Source: DAOTZS01 sp034434335
GTDB taxonomy: Bacteria > Chloroflexota > Anaerolineae > CG2-30-64-16
DNA: 6,308 nt
Direction of reading: 5' to 3'
NCBI GenBank assembly: GCA_034434335.1
Contig: DAOTZS010000177.1
Location: forward strand, 1-6,308
Shown piece after piece: positions 1-4,657 of the stretch. How positions within the stretch are numbered: position 1 is the first letter of the stretch; every line of letters begins with the position of its first letter. A program made the position numbers and the translations under genes. Under the pieces are notes generated by a model. That model worked only from the letters and a program-made list of their open reading frames with translations. It was not told the DNA's origin and searched no databases.

Positions 1-54
1 GTCCACGCCGACGGCCCCAATCGGGTCATAGGGTGCCACGCGCTGACCCAATGA
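1..54 (+). CDS. Possible 3' end of an upstream gene (partial)
   Basis: Frame 1 from the window edge is open for 17 codons and stops at TGA 52-54. The residues read VHADGPNRVIGCHALTQ, and 14 of 17 codons end in G or C, as in the confirmed genes here. I recognise no family in so short a tail. A minus-strand frame over the same bases (reading VAPYDPIGAVGVD toward the left edge) is also open, so the strand is uncertain. The sequence left of the window would settle it. Confidence 0.25.
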   Translation, partial: VHADGPNRVIGCHALTQ

Positions 55-354
55 CACCCCGCCTGGAGCAACCTACCGGTGTCGCTTCACGTAGAAGGTC
101 TATTCTATCTTCTGCAACTGTCCGGGCTTCCTCCACGGAGAAGGGTTCCCCTGGCTTCCCCCGCTCCGTTGCACCCATGCCCAAAACGGGAAGTCCAGGG
201 CAACGGCGAGTGGGAGAACGGTTCGTGGCGCACCTCCGATGGCTAAGCTGCGACCCCGGTTGTCGGCGCGGGGACAGGCCACTCCTCTAGGACAGAGCAA
301 TCTCCGAGAGGACGTGGGATCATTGTCATCTCGCTCCCCCGCAGGGCGGGCAGT
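55..354. other. Intergenic stretch without a supportable gene
   Basis: About 300 bases precede the ferredoxin promoter. Open frames exist on both strands but show no domain, no convincing ribosome binding site and no recognisable motif. Two imperfect inverted repeats are visible: a 7-bp arm pair with one G-T wobble at 93-99/107-113, and a perfect 7-bp pair at 166-172/200-206 (CCGTTGC/GCAACGG) whose pairing continues outward past a single-base bulge. I compared the region by eye with RNase P, SRP RNA, TPP and cobalamin riboswitch signatures and found no adequate match. It may be a decayed gene, a leader or a structured RNA. Confidence 0.4.
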
Positions 355-383
355 TTGACAAACTACCCCACAGCCAGTACAAT
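355..383 (+). promoter_or_regulatory. Sigma70-type promoter of the ferredoxin gene
   Basis: The -35 box is TTGACA (355-360) and the -10 box is TACAAT (378-383), separated by exactly 17 bp. That is six of six and five of six matches to the housekeeping consensus. Transcription would start near 390, leaving a leader of about 60 nt before the ATG at 452. The -35 box lies inside an 11-bp near-palindrome, GTTTGACAAAC (353-363), which could also be a regulator site, though this is speculative. Confidence 0.75.
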
Positions 384-451
384 CTTCGCGGCTGCCAGCG
401 GGTAGCTTGTTGCCTCCCCTTTCCGTCAAGATACTCTCAAGGAGGAGCTGT

Positions 452-880
452 ATGACCCACGTTATCACCAACCTCTGTCTGCGCGATGGTGGCTGCGCAG
501 AGGTGTGCCCGGTCGAGTGTATCGTGCCGGGCAACCCCGTAGACCAGTGGCCCCTCTACTACATCGACCCCGACACTTGCATTGACTGCGGCGCATGCGT
601 GCCTGAATGCCCCTGGGGAGCTATCTTCCCCGAAGAAGATGTGCCCTCAGCCTACATCGCCAAGGGCACTGTGAACGTCCGCGGGCAGGAGTTGCCCCAA
701 AGACTCAACATGCCGGCGGGTACGCCAGGCTTCGACGACGTGTACGACGGTGTCAACTGTCGCGGCGAGCCGGTTCACCTGGAGCACACCCGCATCCTCA
801 AGGCGGGCGAAAAAGTGGACCTGACCCCCAGCATCAAGGAGAACCGCCGCTACTTCGAGGAAGGCCCCGGCTATCCCTGA
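452..880 (+). CDS. Two-cluster ferredoxin with Asp-containing CxxDxxC motif and long C-terminal tail
   Basis: This 142-aa soluble protein should be a cytoplasmic low-potential electron carrier. The N-terminal 65 residues are a bacterial-type dicluster ferredoxin domain. The first motif is C9-x2-D12-x2-C15-x3-C19-P20; the second is C43-x2-C46-x2-C49-x3-C53-P54. By family rules one cluster is bound by C9, D12, C15 and C53, the other by C19, C43, C46 and C49; C23 is an extra Cys, as in 7Fe ferredoxins. Asp in place of the second Cys predicts a [3Fe-4S]/[4Fe-4S] interconvertible cluster. Residues 66-142 are an extension I do not recognise, ending in FEEGPGYP, longer than the roughly 80-110 aa usual for the family. 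The start at 452 is chosen over an upstream in-frame ATG at 407 because AAGGAGGAG (439-447) sits just before it and homology begins there. The gene has its own promoter and no redox partner beside it. Confidence 0.93.
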   Translation: MTHVITNLCLRDGGCAEVCPVECIVPGNPVDQWPLYYIDPDTCIDCGACVPECPWGAIFPEEDVPSAYIAKGTVNVRGQELPQRLNMPAGTPGFDDVYDGVNCRGEPVHLEHTRILKAGEKVDLTPSIKENRRYFEEGPGYP

Positions 881-907
881 TCGCATCTGTCTCCTGCTCA
901 CCTGTCG

Positions 908-939
908 CCAGGGGCCTCTGCAAAGGCTGAGGCCCCTGG
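908..939 (+). terminator. Hairpin after the ferredoxin gene, possible terminator
   Basis: A perfect 11-bp stem (908-918 pairing with 929-939, CCAGGGGCCTC and its complement) encloses a 10-nt loop, 27 bp after the ferredoxin stop. No T-run follows, so it is not a canonical intrinsic terminator. It could attenuate, stabilise the 3' end or be part of the adjoining repeat. The right arm overlaps the first tandem repeat unit. Confidence 0.45.
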
Positions 940-981
940 GCGGGGACAAGCCCTGCCCCTGGGCGGGGACAAGCCCCGCCC
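932..981. repeat. Two tandem copies of a 22-bp unit ending in a GC palindrome
   Basis: The same 22 bases occur at 932-953 and 955-976, a period of 23 bp. The second copy continues into a perfect palindrome, GGGCGGGG (961-968) and CCCCGCCC (974-981) around an ACAAG spacer. The form (GGGCGGGG, short spacer, CCCCGCCC) resembles dispersed intergenic repeats I associate with Chloroflexota and cyanobacterial genomes, from memory only. It abuts the start of the HAD gene, whose first ATG lies 29 bp on. Confidence 0.7.
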
Positions 982-1009
982 CTACATCTTTCACCCTTTG
1001 ACCATCCCC

Positions 1010-1801
1010 ATGCGCTCTGTTGATTCCCACAGCCCCATCCAGGGCGTGATCTTTGACTTCGGAAGCACCCTCTCCATCGCCCGCGCCGGCTGGCCCACCA
1101 TCATCTCGGCTGGCGCGGCTGCCCTGGCTGCCTTCCTGCAAGAAGCAGGGCTGCTCCTGCCGGCCGATTTCAGCCACCTGTGGGTCGCCATGCTGAACTT
1201 CTCCGTAGAGCAGGCCCGCCGCGACGGCTGGGAGCGGCCGGCCGACCAGGTGCTGAGCGCCCTCCTTGCCTCACAGGGCTACCCTGCCCTGGACCCGGCC
1301 CTGATCCAACAGGCCACCGATCGCTTCTTTGCCGTGGAAGACACCCTGCGCGGCCCGGCCCCCGGCGCAGCCGAGCTCCTGGCCACCCTCCATGCGGCCG
1401 GCTATCGCCTGGCCGTGCTCTCCAACACCATCGGCGGGCGCTGGGTCCAACAGTGGGTGGACAGTTACGGCTTCCGGGACAGCCTGCATGCTGTCGTGAC
1501 CTCTGACCAGATCGGCTTCCGCAAACCCAGGCCCGAAGCGTTCACCATCACCCTGGAGCGCATGGGGCTGGCCGACCCCACCCGGGTTGTCATGGTGGGC
1601 GACACCCCGGAAGACGACATCGCCGGTGCCCACAGGCTGCGTATGCGCACTGTGCAGATCGAACTGGCCGAGGACATGAGCTTCTCCGAGGCCCCGCGTC
1701 TGGCTGCAGAAGGGATAGACAGGGTTGAACCGGATGCGCGCATCACCACCTTGCCGGCATTGCTCCCGATCCTGGAAAGGTGGCAGGCTGATGAGCGGTG
1801 A
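1010..1801 (+). CDS. HAD-superfamily hydrolase with DxG motif I
   Basis: This 263-aa protein is a haloacid dehalogenase-like hydrolase, probably a cytoplasmic phosphatase of unknown substrate. Motif I is D16-F-G18-S-T20 near the N-terminus, motif II is S138-N-T, motif III is K172 in GFRKPRPEAF, and motif IV is G197-D198-xxx-D202-D203. A helical cap (C1 type) lies between motifs I and II, about residues 25-115. D16 is the expected nucleophile. The usual second Asp (DxD, the general acid/base) is Gly, a form seen in some HAD subgroups and likely to change catalysis or slow it. Start: ATG at 1010 is preferred; an in-frame TTG at 998 adds four residues. Neither has a visible Shine-Dalgarno, so it may rely on a weak or leaderless start. 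Its 3' end overlaps the Nudix gene by 11 bp, which implies coupled translation. Confidence 0.88.
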   Translation: MRSVDSHSPIQGVIFDFGSTLSIARAGWPTIISAGAAALAAFLQEAGLLLPADFSHLWVAMLNFSVEQARRDGWERPADQVLSALLASQGYPALDPALIQQATDRFFAVEDTLRGPAPGAAELLATLHAAGYRLAVLSNTIGGRWVQQWVDSYGFRDSLHAVVTSDQIGFRKPRPEAFTITLERMGLADPTRVVMVGDTPEDDIAGAHRLRMRTVQIELAEDMSFSEAPRLAAEGIDRVEPDARITTLPALLPILERWQADER

Positions 1802-2264
1802 CCGCGGTGATCGGCTCTACCCGGCTCGTCCCCTGGTGGGCGTGGCCGCGGTGATCTGGGATGGGGCGCGCGTCCTTCTGGAGCGCCGTGGCCAGCCTCC
1901 GGCCCAGGGGCTTTGGTCCCTGCCAGGAGGGCTGATCGAACTGGGCGAGGCGGCCGAAAGCGCGCTACAGCGTGAGGTACGGGAGGAGTGTGGCATCGAG
2001 ATTGAAGTTGGCCCCCTCCTCGGCATCTTTCAACCTATCCACCGCGACCCCGACGGCCGTGTGCGCTACCACTTCGTGGTGATTGACTTCCTGGCCTACT
2101 ATCGAGGTGGCATACTGCGCGCCGGGGATGATGCGGCCGAGGTGCGCTGGGCCACGCCGGAAGAGCTTGCCCACCTTGAGATGGCAGCCGAGACCAGGGC
2201 CATGGTAGATCGGGCGCTGGCCCTCATCGCTGCGCAGCAGAAATCATCCCCCACGCCGGCTTAG
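1791..2264 (+). CDS. Nudix hydrolase
   Basis: The 157-aa product carries a full Nudix box from G47 to I69: G-x5-E53-x7-R61-E62-V-x-E65-E66-C-G68-I69, the Mg2+-binding catalytic helix that cleaves nucleoside diphosphates linked to another group. W42-S-L-P-G-G leading into the box is typical of MutT/ADP-ribose pyrophosphatase-like members. The substrate cannot be read from sequence. Residues 14-145 cover the whole fold, so the gene looks complete. The start at 1791 is chosen because homology begins at about residue 14, an AAAGGTGG-like site lies just upstream (about 1776-1783), and it overlaps the HAD stop by 11 bp. An in-frame ATG at 1725 would add 22 residues that are only the HAD reading frame shifted. 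Pairing with a phosphatase suggests nucleotide clean-up or salvage, by inference. Confidence 0.92.
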   Translation: MSGDRGDRLYPARPLVGVAAVIWDGARVLLERRGQPPAQGLWSLPGGLIELGEAAESALQREVREECGIEIEVGPLLGIFQPIHRDPDGRVRYHFVVIDFLAYYRGGILRAGDDAAEVRWATPEELAHLEMAAETRAMVDRALALIAAQQKSSPTPA

Positions 2265-2277
2265 GACCATTTGCCCA

Positions 2278-2306
2278 TTGGCCTTCACCTCACCCCGTGC
2301 TACACT
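2278..2306 (+). promoter_or_regulatory. Candidate sigma70 promoter with extended -10
   Basis: TTGGCC (2278-2283) and TACACT (2301-2306) are separated by 17 bp. TG at 2298-2299, one base before the -10, makes an extended -10 element. It starts 14 bp after the Nudix stop and lies 60 bp before the ATG of the 56-aa membrane protein. The -35 match is only moderate. Confidence 0.5.
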
Positions 2307-2365
2307 GGGGGGCACCTGCGCTGGCAGGGCACGCAGCGACCAATCCCGAACATGGAGGCTCCCTG

Positions 2366-2536
2366 ATGTCCATCCGTTCCCGGCGTCTGCTCGTAACCCT
2401 GGGCCTGGCCCTCTTGCTCACCATCCTGCTGGCCTGGCGCTGGCACAGCACCCCACTGGCAGCCAGTATCCTGGCCTCACCGATCTCGCCCATACCGCCC
2501 ATGGGGTGGATACCGTACGTCCCTGTCGGAGATTGA
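2366..2536 (+). CDS. Small single-helix membrane or secreted protein (56 aa)
   Basis: I do not recognise a family. The protein opens with a basic stretch (SIRSRR, residues 2-7), followed by a 17-residue hydrophobic helix (L8-W24) typical of a signal anchor or signal peptide. The short tail (25-56) is rich in Pro, Ser and Ala and ends in WIPYVPVGD. The start is well supported: GGAGG at 2354-2358 lies 7 nt before ATG 2366, with a candidate promoter 60 bp upstream. An in-frame ATG at 2297 lies within that promoter and is rejected. The layout (basic start, helix, SPxSPI segment, aromatic-Pro end) resembles the ends of the 256-aa protein encoded downstream, so it may be a shortened relative or a decayed copy. 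The alternative is a chance frame, made less likely by the ribosome binding site. Confidence 0.55.
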   Translation: MSIRSRRLLVTLGLALLLTILLAWRWHSTPLAASILASPISPIPPMGWIPYVPVGD

Positions 2537-2572
2537 GATTGTCTGCTGGCAACTGCGTGGCCTGGTTGAGAG

Positions 2573-2668
2573 GTAACTATTCAGCGGTGACTGGAAGGGC
2601 CACGCTGAAGGCTCGCCCGAGGCGTCACCCTTCTTGGGCCTGCGGCCAGAGGTTGGCCTTCGCCGACC
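2573..2668 (+). repeat. 96-bp repeat, copy A (inverted partner at 3814-3909)
   Basis: This segment matches the reverse complement of 3814-3909 over 96 ungapped bases, with 12 mismatches by my count; the first 68 bases differ at only four. It contains an imperfect stem: GAAGGG (2594-2599) with CCCTTC (2628-2633), continued by ACGC (2602-2605) with GCGT (2622-2625). The equal length and lack of gaps suggest a dispersed intergenic element with preserved structure. No frame through it looks coding. Confidence 0.85.
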
Positions 2669-2727
2669 TCTCTCATGATGTATACATGAAGGGTGTCGGC
2701 CTCCGCCGACACCCGGCACGAAGTGCC
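2649..2727 (+). repeat. Three consecutive hairpins upstream of the SdrD-like protein gene
   Basis: Hairpin 1 pairs 2649-2657 with 2662-2670 (9 bp, one G-T wobble) and overlaps repeat copy A. Hairpin 2 is a perfect 10-bp stem, 2691-2700 with 2705-2714, and a CTCC loop. Hairpin 3 is GGCAC-GAA-GTGCC (2715-2727). Between the first two lies the perfect palindrome ATGTATACAT (2678-2687). No T-run follows, so these are not simple terminators. An AGGAGGAG at 2729-2736 follows with no standard start codon within useful range. They could be processing or stability elements or part of a composite repeat. Confidence 0.6.
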
Positions 2728-2790
2728 CAGGAGGAGCGATTTCCATCGGCCTGAATACTTACGTTGAGAGAACCATAGGGGAGGGCGACC

Positions 2791-3561
2791 ATGCTCAGGT
2801 GGCGCCTGGTGTTTATCTCGCTCCTGGCACTATGGCTAAGTGGTTGGCTGTGGTGGCAATCGTCTGCCAGCCCTTACTGGCCGGCCGGGCCGCTCTCGCC
2901 CATCGAGACCCCGAGCGTCACACCTGCCCTTACCGCGCCACCATCCCCCACCCCATCCCCAACGCCGTCACCAACCCTGTCGCCGACGTCATCACCGACC
3001 CCTACTGCCACCCTATACAGCCCCACGCCACCCAGCCCAACCCCTTCCCCAACCCCAGCGCGCCTGATCGCCGGCAGGGTGTTCCTGGATGCCAATCGTA
3101 ACCTGGATCAGTACGTAGGTGAGCCCGGCCTGGCAGGGATCACCGTCTACCTGCGCCAGGGAGACATGCTCTTCGGCCAGAGGTCTACCAACGCGGCCGG
3201 CGACTTCCTCTTCAGCGACATGGCACCCGGCATCTGGCTGCTGGGCATTGAGGTGCCGGCGGGGCTGGAGCTGATCAACATGGCTGCCAACCCCATACCG
3301 GTCATGGTCACCGAAGTGACCTTCATCTACCTGCCGTTCGCGCTGGCTCCCCTGCCCACACCTGAGCCTCCTACCGCTACCCCCACGGCCACACCTGGCG
3401 CTACTCCCACCCTCACACCTACTGGCACACCGCGTGCCACCCCTCTTCCCACCACCACTCCGTCCCCGCTTCCGGCGACCTGGCAAACCTGGGTGATGCT
3501 GATCGCCGGCCCGCTGCCCGCGCATGGCCAGGCCGCCTGGCTGCCGCTGATCGCCCGCTGA
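2791..3561 (+). CDS. Secreted or membrane-anchored protein with Pro/Thr linkers and an SdrD/Cna-B-like domain
   Basis: The 256-aa product has an N-terminal hydrophobic segment (about residues 6-22, after MLRWR) acting as signal peptide or anchor. A Pro/Thr/Ser-rich linker follows (about 40-90, many P-T-P and S-P-T units). A domain at about 92-175 matches the SdrD B / Cna-B pattern: G95-R-V-F-L-D100-x-N-x-N104, then G110-E-P-G-L-x-G-I-x-V, and later N-A-A-G-D-F-L-F and PGIWLLGIEVP. This is an Ig-like, often Ca2+-binding extracellular fold. A second Thr/Pro linker (187-228) leads to a C-terminal segment ending WLPLIAR. The likely role is structural or adhesive at the cell surface. The start has GGGGAGGG (2778-2785) just upstream. 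No LPXTG sorting signal is present. The gene sits between inverted 96-bp repeats and is followed by a strong terminator. Confidence 0.85.
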   Translation: MLRWRLVFISLLALWLSGWLWWQSSASPYWPAGPLSPIETPSVTPALTAPPSPTPSPTPSPTLSPTSSPTPTATLYSPTPPSPTPSPTPARLIAGRVFLDANRNLDQYVGEPGLAGITVYLRQGDMLFGQRSTNAAGDFLFSDMAPGIWLLGIEVPAGLELINMAANPIPVMVTEVTFIYLPFALAPLPTPEPPTATPTATPGATPTLTPTGTPRATPLPTTTPSPLPATWQTWVMLIAGPLPAHGQAAWLPLIAR

Positions 3562-3673
3562 CGCGCGTGGCCAACGCCCGGCACCAGCCCTGGGCAGGCA
3601 CACAGCAATACGGAGTGCCACCCGACCTATCTCCGGGACCACCCAGTATTCTGTCAAGCGGGGAATCCTTTGC

Positions 3674-3715
3674 AAAGGGTATTCTGGGCGGCTTCGCCGC
3701 CCAGAATACCCTTTT
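3674..3715 (+). terminator. Strong intrinsic terminator
   Basis: A perfect 18-bp stem (3674-3691 with 3697-3714) closes on a CTTCG loop and is followed by TTTT (3712-3715). The left arm begins with AAA, so the element could also work on the opposite strand. It lies 112 bp after the SdrD-like gene stop and should end that transcript. The preceding GAATCCTTT (3663-3671) can pair with part of the left arm, offering a weak alternative fold. Confidence 0.85.
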
Positions 3716-3724
3716 AATCTCGAT

Positions 3725-3766
3725 CCCCCTTCCCCGCAAGGCGGGGAAGGGGGTAGGGGGATGGGG
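3725..3766 (+). repeat. Hairpin overlapping a four-run G-quadruplex motif
   Basis: A perfect 13-bp stem pairs 3725-3737 with 3741-3753 around an AAG loop. Its G-rich right arm is also part of four G-runs (3743-3746, 3749-3753, 3756-3760, 3763-3766) separated by 2-nt loops (AA, TA, AT). The + strand can therefore form either a GC hairpin or a four-tier quadruplex, but not both fully. It lies 10 bp after the terminator, in non-coding DNA. Confidence 0.75.
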
Positions 3767-3813
3767 CGATACGCCTCAAAGTGCGTAACTCCTGGCATAG
3801 GTGTAACAGCCGG

Positions 3814-3909
3814 GGTCGGCGAAGGCTGACCAACGGCCTGTGGCCCAAAAAGGGTGACGCCTCGGGCGAGCCTTCGGCGTGGCCCCTCCAGTCACCGCTG
3901 GATAGTTAC
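3814..3909 (-). repeat. 96-bp repeat, copy B (inverted relative to copy A)
   Basis: The reverse complement of this segment matches 2573-2668 at 84 of 96 positions without gaps. Similarity stops sharply at both ends, since flanking bases do not align. I see no target-site duplication next to the outer ends and no transposase in the window. It lies in the 468-bp gap between the SdrD-like gene and the TetR gene, which also holds the terminator, the G4 element and the tetR promoter. I see nothing else in 3562-3673 or 3767-3813. Confidence 0.85.
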
Positions 3910-3955
3910 TGCCCAGCGAGTTGGCCCTGATGGAATACCAGCTTCAGGCCACGAT

Positions 3956-3984
3956 TTGACATCCCGGCGGACTTGCGCCATAAT
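3956..3984 (+). promoter_or_regulatory. Sigma70-type promoter of the TetR-family gene
   Basis: TTGACA (3956-3961) and CATAAT (3979-3984) are separated by 17 bp, six of six and five of six consensus matches. The start site should fall near 3990-3992, inside the palindromic operator, so repressor binding would block initiation. Confidence 0.75.
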
Positions 3985-4007
3985 ACGACCGACCGGTCGG
4001 TATTATT
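3982..4007. promoter_or_regulatory. Palindromic operator, probably for the adjacent TetR regulator
   Basis: ACCGACCGGTCGGT (3988-4001) is a perfect 14-bp palindrome. It is flanked by a further symmetric AATA (3982-3985) and TATT (4004-4007), with two mismatched positions on each side between. Size, symmetry and position, overlapping the -10 edge and the predicted start site of the tetR promoter, fit TetR-family autoregulation. A single imperfect half-site, TGTCGGT, occurs at 4939-4945 before the SDR gene, weak support for control there. Confidence 0.75.
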
Positions 4008-4029
4008 CTTGAAAGGAATCTCAGCCAAC

Positions 4030-4650
4030 ATGACCCACCAGGAACGCAGTGAACAGACCCGCCTGCGCATCCTCACCGCAGCCCGAGAGTGCTTCGCCCG
4101 CGCCGGCTACGATGCCACCGGTGTGGCCGAGATCTGTCAGCGGGCGGGGGTGAGCAAGGGCGCCTTCTACCACCACTTCCCCAGCAAGCAGGCTGTCTTT
4201 CTGGCTCTGCTCGACCGCTGGCTGGCCGGGTTAGAAGTGCCCATGGCCGCCAGCCGCGCCGCCGCCATTGACGTCCCCGCCCAGCTATTGGCCATGGCCG
4301 GCATGGCCGAACAGGTCTTCCAGGAGGCTAAGGGCCAGTTTCCCATGTTCCTGCAGTTCTGGGCCCAGGCCGCGCGCGATCCCCAGGTCTGGCAGGCAAC
4401 CATTATGCCGTACCAGCGCTACCGGGCCCTTTTCGCCGACATGGTGCGGACCGGCATCGCTGAGGGCTCACTGCGGCCTTCGGATCCCGATACGGCAGCA
4501 CGAGTGATCGTGGCCCTGGCGGTAGGACTGGTCTTGCAGGGGGTACTTGACCCCGATGGCGCCGACTGGGGAGAGGTGGTGCGCGAGGGGATCACCATGC
4601 TGCTCCGGGGGCTGCTTGCCGAGCCCCAGCAGGTGGCCGGCCTGGCTTGA
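4030..4650 (+). CDS. TetR-family transcriptional regulator
   Basis: The 206-aa protein has the standard TetR layout. Residues 8-55 form the N-terminal DNA-binding domain: R11-xx-I14-L-xA-A-xx-C-F22-A-x-x-G26-Y-x-x-T30, then V32-A-E-I-C-Q-R-A-G40-V-S-K-G-A-F46-Y-H-H-F50 as the helix-turn-helix and recognition helix. Residues 56-206 are the helical ligand-binding and dimerisation domain, with FLQFWAQAARDPQ (107-119) recalling BetI/YcdC-like C-terminal domains. The ligand is unknown. The start at ATG 4030 is preferred over an upstream in-frame TTG (3973), which lies inside the promoter and operator. AAAGGA (4012-4017) is a plausible ribosome site with a long 12-nt spacing. The operator overlapping its promoter predicts autorepression. 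The SDR fusion gene 324 bp downstream on the same strand is the only candidate target in the window. Confidence 0.93.
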   Translation: MTHQERSEQTRLRILTAARECFARAGYDATGVAEICQRAGVSKGAFYHHFPSKQAVFLALLDRWLAGLEVPMAASRAAAIDVPAQLLAMAGMAEQVFQEAKGQFPMFLQFWAQAARDPQVWQATIMPYQRYRALFADMVRTGIAEGSLRPSDPDTAARVIVALAVGLVLQGVLDPDGADWGEVVREGITMLLRGLLAEPQQVAGLA

Positions 4651-4657
4651 GGTTCCC

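Noticed and set aside
1..120. Possible TPP-type riboswitch or other RNA on the minus strand
   Set aside because: A stretch faintly resembles the ACCC...GAT part of the TPP motif, but the invariant CTGAGA and TGAACCTGAT elements are missing.
33..290. Plus-strand open frame of 85 codons near the left end
   Set aside because: Arg/Pro/Ser-rich translation without motifs or a ribosome site; looks like a chance GC-rich frame.
100..534. Minus-strand open frame of 144 codons near the left end
   Set aside because: It crosses the ferredoxin promoter and the ferredoxin start, has no ribosome site, and shows no domain.
932..981. CRISPR-like array
   Set aside because: Only two units with no spacers between them; period 23 bp and palindromic GC sequence fit a simple tandem repeat.
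2278..2754. 158-codon plus-strand open frame spanning the small-protein gene and repeat copy A
   Set aside because: It runs through a promoter, a dispersed repeat and several hairpins, and its translation is Arg/Pro-rich with no motif. The 56-codon frame has far better start signals.
2729..2760. AGGAGGAG at 2729-2736 as the ribosome site of another small gene
   Set aside because: No ATG, GTG or TTG lies at usable spacing after it; the next start with support is ATG 2791, which has its own site.
3013..3798. Long minus-strand open frame across the SdrD-like gene and terminator
   Set aside because: It is a shadow of the Pro/Thr-coding region, runs through the intrinsic terminator and G4 element, and gives low-complexity Gly/Arg/Val sequence.
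2573..3909. Composite transposon carrying the surface protein gene
   Set aside because: No transposase, no target-site duplication at the outer ends, and repeats far shorter than insertion sequences. Kept only as a paired-repeat observation.
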